A stretch of 64,000 nucleotides of DNA from Annona cherimola. Taxonomy: Eukaryota; Streptophyta; Magnoliopsida; Magnoliales; Annonaceae. Positions 1-10,472 of the stretch are shown in pieces (within the stretch, counting starts at the first letter, position 1; every line of letters starts with the position of its first letter). The position numbers and the translations under genes are program-made. Where the stretch lies: NCBI GenBank assembly GCA_030490835.1, contig CM059973.1, positions 54,812,008-54,876,007 on the forward strand, read 5' to 3'. A model generated the notes under the pieces. It worked only from the letters and a program-made list of their open reading frames with translations, searched no databases and was not told the origin of the DNA.

Positions 1-935
1 CTAATGAATAATTAAGAAATATACCCTCATCATTCTTTGTATCTAATTTGTTAAGATTATCTTTTTCATTATTCAATATATAGCATATGCAACCAAATGC
101 ATAAAAATATATAATATTTGGCTTTCTACCTTTTTACATGTCATATGATATCTTCGTTATAATAGCTCTAATAGTTACATGATTAAGTACATGATTTTTA
201 ATAATTGACTTTCATTTATTATAATTCTAGTCATTTCTTGTATAGTTTTATTTTTTCTCAACAATACCATTATTGAGTCTTTGGTGCAAAAATGTATCGT
301 GAATCCTTTTCTTATTAAAAAATTTAATGAATATTTTGTTCTCAAATTCACCACAATGTTCACTTCTTATTGGCTTTATTTCATTTTTCACTAATTTTAA
401 AAGCTAAAAAATATTGAAAATGTTTCATCCTTGCTAGTTAAAAGTATCGTCCAAGTAAATTTAGAGAAATAATTAACAATTACAAACATATAACACTTTC
501 CTCTAAGACTAAAAGTCTTCGATGGTTCATAAAGATCCTTTTGTAGTAATTTAAGTGTCTTTGATGTTGAGACTTCATTCTTGAGTGAAAATGAAGTCTT
601 GGACTATTTTGATATTTGGCATAATTTATAGATTTTATTTTTTTATACCTGAGCTTATGCAGTCTTGCAACTAACCTACCCAAGTCTTTATGTTATGTTC
701 ATGGATCATTGCTCACAACTACAAAATATTTTCAAATGAGCTTATTTAGGTAGATCAAATAATATTTTCATATTTTTTTCATTGTACATAATATACTTTT
801 CATTTTCTACATTATATGAAGATGATTCGAACAAAACTTTATATCTTTTCTCACACGATTGACTAAAATTTAATAAATTTTATTTAAGACCATCTACAAA
901 CAAGACATCTTCAATATATGCATTTGCAAAACCCC
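1..935 (-). pseudogene. Decayed Ty1/copia pol remnant (GAG-pre-integrase to integrase)
   Basis: On the minus strand this stretch follows, piece by piece, the integrase and pre-integrase part of the copia elements at 45400-46200 and 51750-52700. The same + strand landmarks appear in the same order: the stretch encoding the post-integrase-core region near 40-170, the stretch matching the ERKNRT region near 225-300, and the pre-integrase stretch at 480-690. Translation gives only short broken pieces with many stops (for example 480-683 minus). It is far more diverged than elements A and B, so it is an older copy. The left end lies outside the window. At about 935 it jumps directly into LTR-like sequence, so gag and the 5' region are deleted. 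Confidence 0.7.
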
Positions 936-949
936 CACTCTCAAGTTTC

Positions 950-1390
950 TAATTTTATTTGGGCATCTAAAGTCGCATGTTGGGTCGATCTAGGTTTGCG
1001 ACTTCATTTAAGTAGTAGACGGAGTTGATTCAAGGTGCGACTTCACTCTTTGTAGTCTTCCATATTAAAAATCTTCTTCTAACGTAGAGCTCTAAGTTGT
1101 TGCCGGTGTTAAGCGTGGCTTCGCTCAAGTCATAGGTGAGGTCAACTTGGGTTGCAACTTCACTCAGGTTGCATTTAAGGTCGATTTGACAAACAACTTC
1201 ACTTAGGTTGCATTTGAGGTCGATTTGACAAGCAACTTCTCATGTTCTATACTTGCATTCAACTTAGATTTTCCTCTTGAGTTTTGTAACTTGATCTTTG
1301 AAGTGGGCATTTGCAATTTACTTAGCACAAGACTTATTAGTACTTCAATCATATTTCGATTTACTTGTTAATCATCAAAATCGTTATGAT
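950..1390 (-). mobile_element. Partial copia LTR remnant
   Basis: This carries degraded AAGTCGCA / GTCGAC-like / TGCGACTT repeat units (960-1240), then an LTR tail with the same order of words as 61230-61340 (cttagcaa, a tTactTt run, gttaatcatcaaaa). It belongs to the same SIRE-like LTR family as A, B and F but is strongly decayed and truncated at both ends. Orientation matches the pol remnant on its left. Exact borders cannot be set. Confidence 0.6.
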
Positions 1391-1394
1391 TTGC

Positions 1395-1840
1395 AATAGT
1401 CTTTACGTATATATATTCACATATTATATTTAATATCACTTATTTAGATAAGAAGTCACGTTTCATCCAAATCAAAGATGTACACAGGTCACATTTGTTG
1501 AAAAATATTTATTTTTGTGTAAATTATGAAAAAAGATTCCATTTAGATGTGTATTAGAATATAACAACATTTGTCTGCATAGTAATGATATTTTAAATGA
1601 TTTAAATATTGAAAACATAACTTTAAAATTAATATCTAGCATTAAATTATTTTATTACGTTATTTTTACATATTTTTAGATGGTCTTCCACAATGATATT
1701 AGACAAATATAAGGATTTTTCTGATAATATAAATGATGTTAAATATAATAAATGGTGTAAAATTTTCATCATTAAATTAAGATATTAAAATAAAAAGAAT
1801 TACACAGAAGGAGAGTTTCATAAAAGCATGACCCGTAATT
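1395..1840. repeat. Dispersed AT-rich repeat, copy 1
   Basis: This matches 20300-20755 over its whole length at moderate identity. Shared landmarks in order are: taacatcactt, gtttcatccaaatcaaa, gtgtaaattatgaaaaa, atgtgtattagaatataa, ttaaaattgatatt, ttttacacattttagat, gatgttaaata and gaagtttcataaaagca. No coding frame is visible. It is probably a non-autonomous DNA transposon or a fragment of one; its termini are not resolved. Confidence 0.6.
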
Positions 1841-1924
1841 TTTATATGCTAACTTAAAAACTTTCTCTTATAGCAAACTTAAAAACTTTTAATAAATGTA
1901 TCGAAGGGTTGTAAAATAAAAAAT

Positions 1925-2500
1925 AATATGGAAGCGAAATTGTCTCCATGTGAAATGCAAGCGATGGAGCATGAGCTCTGTTTTATTTTTTTGCTATCTG
2001 ACATATCTGACTGGGATTTTACGCAATTTCGGGCCATCCGAGGGGCACGGTTGCAAGCGCACGTGGGAAGGGACATGCCCCAGACAGGGAGAGCAGGCCC
2101 ACGTGCGGTTGAGTAAGACCACGCGTCTTGGTGGGGCCCTCCTTGGGTGGGCTTAATCAATGGCGCTCGTGCGTGAGATAGGAACAGCTGTCAGCGGTGA
2201 AAAAGTCGTAGTGAAGTCGTAGTGGGACCCACTCTGTCTTCGTCGCCGTCGGAGTCGGAATAGATCGGAGGCAGCTTCGTCCCCCACCCCGAAAGGGCCA
2301 GTTCATGGGAGAGTACGTGGCTAGGGAGGCTTCGAATCCGGGGCCATTGGATAATGGGGCGAGTCGGGAAGCGAGTGGCCGGGAGACATCCACGGGTATT
2401 TGTAGCGTACCATGACAGGACGATTTTAATTGGGTTTGATGTCCACTGCCACGAGCAAGACGAGGGAACACTAAGCAAAGCATTTTGAAGCACTAGCTAG
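1925..2500. other. GC-richer island, unassigned
   Basis: Base composition rises sharply here relative to both flanks. Open frames on both strands (1928-2116 plus, 2157-2483 minus) look like by-products of this composition and show no motif I recognise. It could be a fragment of host unique DNA, a promoter or 5' end fragment, or transposon-captured DNA. I see nothing that settles it. The flanking 2500-2760 shows no feature. Confidence 0.3.
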
Positions 2501-2941
2501 AAAAGAAAATAAATTGTGGTCTCTGGTCTGGTGGGTGGTCCATTTTTCGGTGGTTATGTGGTACAGTGCTGTCCAATAGTAGCTAGATTTAAGGTGTCCC
2601 TTAAACTGTGGACACAGAGAAATGCCTGAATATGACCTTCATGGTCCGGGTAGTTATGGACCTGTTTGGAGTTTGGACGTGTTATACTGCGTTCACTCTT
2701 CGTTTGAGCTCACTTCTTTTAGGTGTAGCTTTTGCTTTTTAGAATAATCGTATTAAAGCTTTGCTGATTGTGTGTTTGATATTTAATAAAAAAAAAATTT
2801 AATGAAAAGTTTCTGATGGAGAAGTTTTTGAAATGGGAAATGATTTGATACATTGGGAGTAATTGTGAGGAGTAAAAAGAATAAAGATAAAAGTATTTAA
2901 ATAAACTTAAAAGTTATCGAACAAAAGCTATTTAATTTAAG

Positions 2942-3402
2942 GGGTGTGTTTGGGAAGTAATAAAATAAAAAAATTTTGGTGTAAAAGTTTTTTAAGTAAG
3001 AAAAAATGACAGGGTTAATAATAAAAAGTGAAAAGAATAAAATTAAAATAGATAGAGTATACGTATGAGTAGTTGTGTATAAATGATTAAAAAGTATGAT
3101 AGTTATATAGGAAGAAGTAAATTAATTATTAAAAAATAAGCTAATTTTGGAAATTGAAAAGTTTTTGGCATAAATAGACACTAAACTTTTCACTCTTGAT
3201 AAATACTTTACTTTTTAATCATTTTTTCATATCTTATTTTTCAATTATTTCTATAAAACTATCCATAAAATTAACTTATCGATTTTAATCTTATTCTCTT
3301 TAGTCCTTATCATTATCTTTATCATATCATATCATTTTTCTCATTTCAAAACTTTTACATAAAAAATTTTTAAAATTTTTTTATCACTTCCCAAATATAG
3401 TC
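2942..3402. repeat. Inverted-repeat (MITE-like) element
   Basis: The left end reads ggtgtgtttgggaagtaata and the right end, reverse complemented, gactatatttgggaagtgat. The match continues inward as AT-rich imperfect arms of more than 100 bp. It has no coding capacity, which suggests a non-autonomous hairpin transposon. Related copies lie at 3403-3843 and 19838-20128. A target duplication could not be fixed by eye. Confidence 0.65.
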
Positions 3403-3843
3403 AAAATAGATAGGGTAGTAGTACAAAAAATTACAAAAAAAATGATTGAAAAGTAGAATAGTTGTATGAGAAAATGTGAAAAAATTACTAAAAAAATAAG
3501 ACATTGAGGAAGAAAAGTTTTAATAAAAACAATTGCACTGTAAATGTTTTTGATTAACATGTTTGCTAAATCTTAAAACATTTTAAACTAAAATTTTTCG
3601 ATTTAAAACTTTTCACTTTCCATAAATATCCTAGTTTTTAATCATTTTTCAAATATTCTTACACAAGTAACCTATCTTTTAATAATTTGTACACAACTAC
3701 CTACACAATTAACCTCTCTATTTTTAACTTTATTTTCTTTACTCCTCATCATTATTCCTATCATATCATATTGTTTTCTCCTAATTTAAAAATTTTTACA
3801 CAAAAATTTTTCATGCAAAAGTTTTATAATTTCCCAAACACCA
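3403..3843. repeat. Second, 5'-truncated copy of the same MITE-like family
   Basis: The left part begins with the inner part of the left arm (aaaatagatagggtagtag, compare 3048-3070). The right arm ends tttcccaaacacc, the family terminus. The outer left terminus is missing, so this copy is truncated or recombined with its neighbour, which abuts it directly. Confidence 0.5.
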
Positions 3844-5540
3844 GGTGTAAAAAAAGAAATCATACTAATATTAGACACATATGCTTTTTTATGTAGGTGC
3901 ACATTTATGTGTTGCATTGTGGCACCCCCAGCCCGAGCATGACAACTTTACTCCAAGATCTATCGATTGGTAAACGTGATCAGGATTGTTGCCCTGTCAC
4001 ACGGCGAGCTTATTAGATATTTATCCACTTTATCCTAACTCCTTAGGACTTTATATCATTTCATATATTCAATTTCCATCAAATGCCTTTTTAGGTCATT
4101 ATTCCATTTGAGATATACACATATGATCTTATAAATTTCATACTTAATCATATCATGATAAATCATCCTTAACAATTGACCATAAATTTTTTTCGCTATT
4201 TATAGTCATAAAACTTATCATAATCCTTATACAAAATTAAATCACAATTTAATGTCACCATTTATGCATCCATTCAATCCTTAAATCCATACATAGGTAA
4301 CTTATAGAAATTCATATATTCTTAAATTTCCACCTGTGCTTCTTGCCTCCTTCCTTTCACCTGTCTTTGGGTTTGAAAAACAAAACATGAGTCGAAACTC
4401 AATAAGCAATCTATAGGGTTTTCAGGCAATTCATTTCGAAGGCAACACTATTTAAAAACATTTCTCTCCATGCAGTAGAAGACACTTAACAAGTGATCAA
4501 CTACCTACGGGGCAAAAATCTTTTCATAAACCATTCATAAACCATTGATGTAAACCAGTCATGTAAACTAGTTTAATCCCAATTTTTGGGCATTTCATAA
4601 ACATTGGATGTGCAAATGCATCATTTCCATTCATGACATAATCCTTCATGTGAGGGTACACTACCTCGGGGAACATTCTTTCATAACATGATCCTTTCCA
4701 TCCTTGGCGCCAGACCTTCCGACTTAGCAACGTCAAGGGCGGACTCCATGTCCTGCTTTCTACCTTGACTAGCCTACTTGATTTCCATTCCATGCATGAC
4801 TTTTAGTCACCCCGACATTATATACCTCTTACACATGGCAACTTGTGATTCTCATGCAGAGAATTCTTTGCACTATACTTTTTAAAATTGTTTCAATGAA
4901 ACATCGTTTAAATCCATGCTTCATCACTTTTCATAAATACTTGCGAAACAGTAAGCAATTCATTTATCATAATTGAAATAACATTTCAACACATATTGAA
5001 GTAAAGGAATGACCATCCTTAAATAACTTGGAAATAATTCACCAATCAATTACAAAATGGTTCAAAACATTTAGAACGTCATTTGCAGCCATTTTATCAT
5101 ATTTTGATAAAACAAAAAGCATTTAGAAAGATGCTTACTTACCTGCTTCACCTTAGCTTTCCATATCGCTTATCTCTTTGCCTTTGCCTATACATATAAG
5201 AATGACATTGCATTCATAACATTTTCTTTTGCTTGCTTAGTTTTCCAACCCATAATCTATTAACATACATAACCCACTTGAATTCCAAATTGGATATACA
5301 TATATTGCACTCACTTGTGCATCATACCATCCATTCCATATTGTGTTTTAAACCCATATTTAAGGTAAACAAATAATTATCATTCATAAATCAACATATG
5401 GGGATTTATATCACCCATTTATCATTTTTCATCCATTTTTCACCTTTCCTCTGTCCATGCTTATTTTAAGCACATAAGTGACGTTTTAAGCTTCATAAAT
5501 AAATCTCAACATTTGAGATAATTCAATAATCATTCATACA

Positions 5541-7363
5541 TGATAATTAGAATTTGGTAACATATTTTGTGGATATTTTATACCAAATTGGTGGGTAATT
5601 AATTAATATTAATATGAAATTTAGTTTAAAATATGATTTTGCAACATTTGGGTATTAAATATTAATTTCAAGCAATTTAAACAATTTTTACAATCATTTG
5701 GCTTGAAATTATATTTTATTTGTTGCCGCGAAATTAAAATGGATCTGAATTAATTTTATAATAATAATCCACTAATGATTTTTTTTACTGATTAATGATT
5801 TAAATATTTTTATGCAGGGAAAACAAATTACACCAAGTGGACCCCACGTGGAAATCAAATCATGAGCAAATCTCAACCGTCCATTCAGTGATCATTGCAT
5901 CAAGCAGCCCATTTATTTCAAGCTAGCCTTTCACATGAAACCTGAATTTTCTAGCATAGCACTCACATGAATCAAACGTCCAGCCCCATTGCATAAATAT
6001 CCATCACAGGAATGACCCATGCCCATTTTATAATTCAGCAACATGCATTAATGTCGGACCCCACCATATTTGTCCCAAGCAAGCATGCATTTACAAAACA
6101 ACCAGCAACAATAAATGCAGCATGCATATTCACGTGACAAACATATTCATCCAATGCAAACCATGGACATAAAGTCAACAACTATATACCCATGGACCCC
6201 ACTAGCAGCTACATTCAACATCTGCATATCAATTGGCCCCACTAGCTGCTCGTTAAAAGGAATGAGTAATTCACGTGAACCTGCAACAAGCCTTTTAATT
6301 GGACCTCACAGCTGAATACGACAGCAGCAATTAGCATTCATTCAATGTATCCAGTAGCAGCAAAATTTCCATCACAAATCATGTGAAATGCATTGAAGTA
6401 ATGGCCCACTTATTCAGCTATAAAAGAGTATCGTTAGCAGGGCATGGGAGGAGAGAAGAATCGGCATAGAGAGTATTCCGCAGCAGATTTTTGGGAAGAG
6501 CACGGGCAAAAGGCCGGCGAGTTGCGTGGAGCAGCCGACACACCATCGGGGCTTCAAACTAATAAGCTTTTCTATCTTTTCCTTTATTTAATTTTTGTTA
6601 TCTTGTTTAAGATTGGTTGTAATTTTAATTTTATTTTGAACTTAAACATGCTTGGCTAAATCCTAAATCTAGGGTTTAGAATGTAGCATGCGTACAATGC
6701 AATGTGGTGTGGATTTTTAATTTATTTATGATGGATATTTTTGTTAATTTAATATCTTGTGATTTTTATGTTTGCTTTGTACACGGGCCCGTACTTTTGC
6801 ATGATTCCATATATTAGGTGATGGAACCGAAAGGTGGAAATCTAATATACGAAAATTAAGATATTAAACCTGGAAATCTAAGACCATGAAAATAGGCATG
6901 ATAACCTTGAAGAATTACATGAACGAACCACAGAACTTAATGGATTCTAATTAACTTAATCCCATGAGAATATGTGGTTAAGAAAATTATGGTACACCTT
7001 GTAGGTTTCGAGAGAAGGTGCAAGGATAAATTAGGGTTTGTTCTTCTTTAACAAACAATATCCAAATTAAATAATTATACCACTACCCGTTGCAAAATAC
7101 GCATGTGAAATCCTAGACCCTAGGTATTTGCACTTTCGCTTTCTCTTCTCATTTTTAATTTGCACTTCTTCCCATTTTATTTATTTTCTTTCCCTTTTAT
7201 TTACTGCATTTTCTCCCCACTTTTCTATTTTATTTGCTATATTCTCTCTATATCCGACACGAAAGCGTTTAAAAGTAAAAATTTATAGTCCTGAATTCCC
7301 TGTGGATCGATAATTTAAATAGTACAATCTACGACCCGTGCACTTGCGGTAAGATTTCGAACA
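5541..7363 (+). repeat. Athila 5' LTR
   Basis: It runs from TGATAATTAG to TTCGAACA and is nearly identical to 14764-16587. Differences seen are: 5730 G/A, one A/G in cctttcacatg, one T/C in ataaatatcc, T/G in agaatatgtgg, one missing T in gggtttg, two in tttgcacttcttccca, G/C in aaatagtac and C/T in cttgcggt. Short ORFs at 6115-6315 and 6444-6659 recur unchanged in the 3' LTR and are not genes. Confidence 0.95.
6419..6426 (+). promoter_or_regulatory. TATA box of the 5' LTR
   Basis: TATAAAAG, about 880 bp into the LTR and followed by GC-richer sequence, fits the U3/R promoter position. It is preserved exactly in the 3' LTR at 15642-15649. Confidence 0.6.
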
Positions 7364-7370
7364 AGTATTT

Positions 7371-7388
7371 TGGCGCCGTTGCCGGGGA
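7371..7388 (+). other. Primer binding site (tRNA-Asp type)
   Basis: TGGCGCCGTTGCCGGGGA lies 7 nt after the LTR end. It is complementary to the 3' end of plant tRNA-Asp as I recall it, the primer usual for Athila elements. It primes minus-strand cDNA synthesis. Confidence 0.85.
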
Positions 7389-7399
7389 ATTCGGCGTTA

Positions 7400-7706
7400 C
7401 TTTAAATTTTTTTTTAGATACTTTCTTTATTTTTTTTATTTATTATTTTTTTTTTCTCTTTCTTTCCTTCTCTATTTTTTTTCTATCTTTACTTTCTATT
7501 TTTTTGTCTCCGTCTATTTTTATATATATTTTTAATTATTATTATTATTATTTTTTTATTTTTATTATTATTATTTTTTTTATTATTATTATTATTTTTT
7601 TTTATTTTTTTTATTATTATTTATTATTATTATTATTTTTTTTATTTTTTTTTATTTTTTTTTCCATCTCTAGTCCTTTTTATTATTATTATTATTATTA
7701 TTATTG
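7400..7706 (+). repeat. T-rich and (ATT)n microsatellite in the Athila leader
   Basis: Long runs of T and repeated att/tta triplets fill the leader between the PBS and gag. They produce a Phe/Tyr/Ile-only ORF (7504-7725) that is not a gene. Confidence 0.85.
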
Positions 7707-7874
7707 TTCTAAATTAGCTGGTTAATCTTTGTATGCACCCACATACCAGAAACTTTGCAAAACAACTAGCTGAAAAACTCTTTGTTGCTAACCCTGAGAT
7801 TGAACGTTCTTTTAGGAGAAGAATTCGTGACTATAAGCAGCAGCAATCTTCTTAAGACACTATGGAGGAACGCA

Positions 7875-9335
7875 ATGATCCAAACCCGCCACATCAAGAG
7901 CAGGAGGAAGGCCAGGCCGGAGAACAACGCTCCTCCCAGAAAGTTGACTCTAAGTGATCGGAACCGCCCAAACCCTCGTGGATTTCGATCATGCATTGTT
8001 GAACCAGAAATTGATGGAAGAAATTTTGAACTAAATCCCGGTCTCATCCGGATGGTTCAACAAGACCAATTTGTAGGACTTCCCTCTGAAAATCCAACTG
8101 TACACATCACAAAATTCCTACAATTATGCAACACAATCAGGGTGCAAAATATTCCACGCGAGGTAATTCGTCTACAGCTTTTCCCATTTTCTCTTCGAGA
8201 CAAGGCAAGCGAATGGTTATATTCCATGCCGCCCGACACATTCAATACATGGGATGAACTCTCTACTGCATTCCTGGAAAAATTCTTTCCACCAAATAAA
8301 ACAAGGAAAATCAGAGACGAAATCAATCAGTTCGTCCAAAAAGATGGCGAAACCTTATATGATGCATGGGAGAGAATGAAAGATCTGCAACGCAAGTGCC
8401 CTCATCATGGTATCTCACAAGGAGACATTATTGAAAATTTTTTCAATGGACTCGATCGACCTAGCCGAAGTGCCGTTAACTCAGCCGCTGGAGGGCGATT
8501 CATGCGACTCACTGACGAGGAGGCTCTCAAACTCCTCGATGACTTAGCTCTTTATGATTCTCAGTACGGTGATGTCAGAGGAACCTCTCGGCGAGGAAAT
8601 GTATATGATATTGAATCCATGCATGCTATACATGATAAACTTGATAAAATTTTGCAGCGAAAGAAGCAGGAATCCAAAGATCAGAATGCATCTTCTTCTG
8701 GACACATCTCATGTGAAATCTGTGGAGCCTTACACTACACAACTGAGTGTAGTTTTGCCATTAAAGACACCACAGGCGAGAAAGCTAATGCAATCAACAA
8801 CCAATATGATACTCGCGCATATGGTAACCCCTATTCTAATACTTACAACTCTGGATGGAGGAACCACCCCAATTTTTCTTGGGCAAACCAGTCAAACACC
8901 CAAAATTTTGCTCAAAATAATAAGCCACCTGGTTTCCTTAGAAAACCACTGAACCCTCCTCCATTTCAGACCCAACAAGCCTTACCTGCACCACCTCAAG
9001 CGCAACCCACTGAGTCCATGCTCGAAACTATCATCCTAATGCTCAAGAAAAATGATGAAAGAATGGACCAAATGCAAACCCATATCAAGTTGCTTGAAAA
9101 TCAAATTGCTCAAAATGCCACAGCCTCATCCCAAAGAAACCAAGGTAAACTCCCTAGCCAACCTGAAATAAATCCTAGGGAGCAAGTGCAGGCGATTACT
9201 TTGCGAAGTGGAAAGCAGATCAACCCACCTCATATGGTCTCAGAAAAAGATGCCGAGCAGAAAAAGAAGCAAGAAGAGGAGCCACAACCAGAACCGGTGG
9301 TGGAAAAGCCATATGTACCACCACCTCCTTACTAG
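7875..9335 (+). CDS. gag: Athila gag (capsid polyprotein), ends at an amber codon
   Basis: Encodes the structural Gag protein that forms the cytoplasmic particle. The frame is open from 7782 but has no ATG until 7875, and residues before about 7945 look out of register. Another frame from ATG 7733 (with ANPEIERSFRRRIRDY) and ATG 7862 (MEERNDPNPP) resembles the usual N-terminus of this family and stops at about 7955, so a small indel near 7940-7950 is likely. From LSDRNRPNPRG onward the match is typical: NPGLIRMVQQDQF, WLYSMPP, FLEKFFPP, FFNGLD. One Cys-rich motif (CEICGALHYTTEC) is followed by a Pro/Gln-rich region and a charged linker ending YVPPPPY. The TAG at 9333-9335 is followed in the same frame by the protease region. 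The context suggests an ancestral Gln codon, CAG to TAG. Confidence 0.8.
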   Translation: MIQTRHIKSRRKARPENNAPPRKLTLSDRNRPNPRGFRSCIVEPEIDGRNFELNPGLIRMVQQDQFVGLPSENPTVHITKFLQLCNTIRVQNIPREVIRLQLFPFSLRDKASEWLYSMPPDTFNTWDELSTAFLEKFFPPNKTRKIRDEINQFVQKDGETLYDAWERMKDLQRKCPHHGISQGDIIENFFNGLDRPSRSAVNSAAGGRFMRLTDEEALKLLDDLALYDSQYGDVRGTSRRGNVYDIESMHAIHDKLDKILQRKKQESKDQNASSSGHISCEICGALHYTTECSFAIKDTTGEKANAINNQYDTRAYGNPYSNTYNSGWRNHPNFSWANQSNTQNFAQNNKPPGFLRKPLNPPPFQTQQALPAPPQAQPTESMLETIILMLKKNDERMDQMQTHIKLLENQIAQNATASSQRNQGKLPSQPEINPREQVQAITLRSGKQINPPHMVSEKDAEQKKKQEEEPQPEPVVEKPYVPPPPY

Positions 9336-10472
9336 CCTCCTCTCCCCTTTCCACAAAGGCAGCGACAGGCTAAGCTTCAAAAGCAGTTCGAGAAGTTTGT
9401 TTCAACTCTTAAAAACTTGTCGATAAACGTACCCTTCATCGACATGCTTTCTCAAATGCCAACTTATGCGAAATTTCTCAAGGATATGTTATCCAACAAA
9501 AGAAAACTCGAGGAGTACGAAACTATTTCGCTTACTGAGGAGTGCAGCGCCATTTTGCAGAACAAGTTGCCTGAAAAGCTAAAGGACCCTGGAAGCTTCT
9601 CCATTCCATGTGATCTTGGGAATGTCCAAATCAGCAAAGCACTATGTGATCTCGGAGCAAGTGTAAGTCTAATCCCACTTTCAATATGTAAAAAGCTGAA
9701 CATGGGAAATCCAAAACCAACATCTATGTCTCTCCAACTGGCCGACCGATCAATCAAATTTCCAGTCGGAATCCTTGAAGACGTACCTTTGAAAGTTGGC
9801 AAACTATTCATCCCAGTCGACTTTGTGGTCCTCGACATGGAGGAGGATCGCCAAATCCCGATCATTCTCGGGCGACCTTTCTTAGCCACCGCTGGAGAAA
9901 TCATAGACGTCAAGAATGGCCGACTCTCACTAACAGTTGGAGAAGAACAAATCGAATTTAATCTTTCTGAGGCAACAAAGCAACTGTCAACTGATAATTC
10001 TTGCCTGCGGGTCGACGTCATCAACCCTTTACCGAACGAAGAAAAGGATGACTTGATAGAGGTATGTATCATTCAGGGTGCAACTGTTGAAAATAATAAC
10101 CCTGAACTATCTGCTTGTGCAGCTCTCTTGGATGGAGCCCCTTTCATCTCACCGGCTGCCAATTCACCTCATGAAAAGTTGGATGCAGACTTCAATTTTT
10201 CTCCATCAACAAAAAAGGAAAAAGCACCAAAGGTAGAACTTAAACCTCTTCCTAAAAATCTCAGGTATGCATTTCTTGACCCAAACGATACTTATCCAGT
10301 CATAATCAACGCAAATCTTTTCGAATCCCAAGCCGATGAACTGTTAAATGTGTTAAGAAGACATCGGAAGGCAATTGGTTACTGCATCAATGATCTACCT
10401 GGTATCAGTCCTTCTCTATGCATGCACAGAATTTTAATGGAAGAAAATTGTAAAACAAGCATTGAACCTTAG
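9336..10472 (+). CDS. pro: Athila protease and linker segment of pol
   Basis: Same frame as gag, directly after the TAG. The aspartic protease core is visible near 9645-9660 as LCDLGASVSLIPLS, where D-L-G-A replaces the usual D-S/T-G-A; this form is common in Athila elements. The flap and second half follow (VDFVVLDMEEDRQIPIILGRPF near 9810-9885). The role is to cut the Gag-Pol polyprotein. A less conserved linker leads to the start of RT. The segment ends at TAG 10470-10472, after which the frame continues with [15 protein letters not shown], the usual beginning of the Athila RT. CAG to TAG is again the likely change. There is no start codon of its own; an open TTG at 9417 is incidental. Confidence 0.82.
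   Translation, partial: PPLPFPQRQRQAKLQKQFEKFVSTLKNLSINVPFIDMLSQMPTYAKFLKDMLSNKRKLEEYETISLTEECSAILQNKLPEKLKDPGSFSIPCDLGNVQISKALCDLGASVSLIPLSICKKLNMGNPKPTSMSLQLADRSIKFPVGILEDVPLKVGKLFIPVDFVVLDMEEDRQIPIILGRPFLATAGEIIDVKNGRLSLTVGEEQIEFNLSEATKQLSTDNSCLRVDVINPLPNEEKDDLIEVCIIQGATVENNNPELSACAALLDGAPFISPAANSPHEKLDADFNFSPSTKKEKAPKVELKPLPKNLRYAFLDPNDTYPVIINANLFESQADELLNVLRRHRKAIGYCINDLPGISPSLCMHRILMEENCKTSIEP

Noticed and set aside
2157..2483. 108-codon minus-strand ORF
   Set aside because: No motif, overlaps another ORF in a second frame; explained by GC-rich composition.
4524..4793. 89-codon minus-strand ORF in element D
   Set aside because: No recognisable motif; lies in LTR-like sequence.
6115..6659. 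ORFs of 66 and 71 codons in the Athila LTR
   Set aside because: Identical copies at 15338-15882 show they are simply part of the duplicated LTR; no domain or coding signal.
7504..7725. 73-codon Phe/Tyr/Ile ORF
   Set aside because: Translation of T-rich (ATT)n microsatellite.
9464..10072. 202-codon minus-strand ORF
   Set aside because: Antisense shadow of the Athila protease region.
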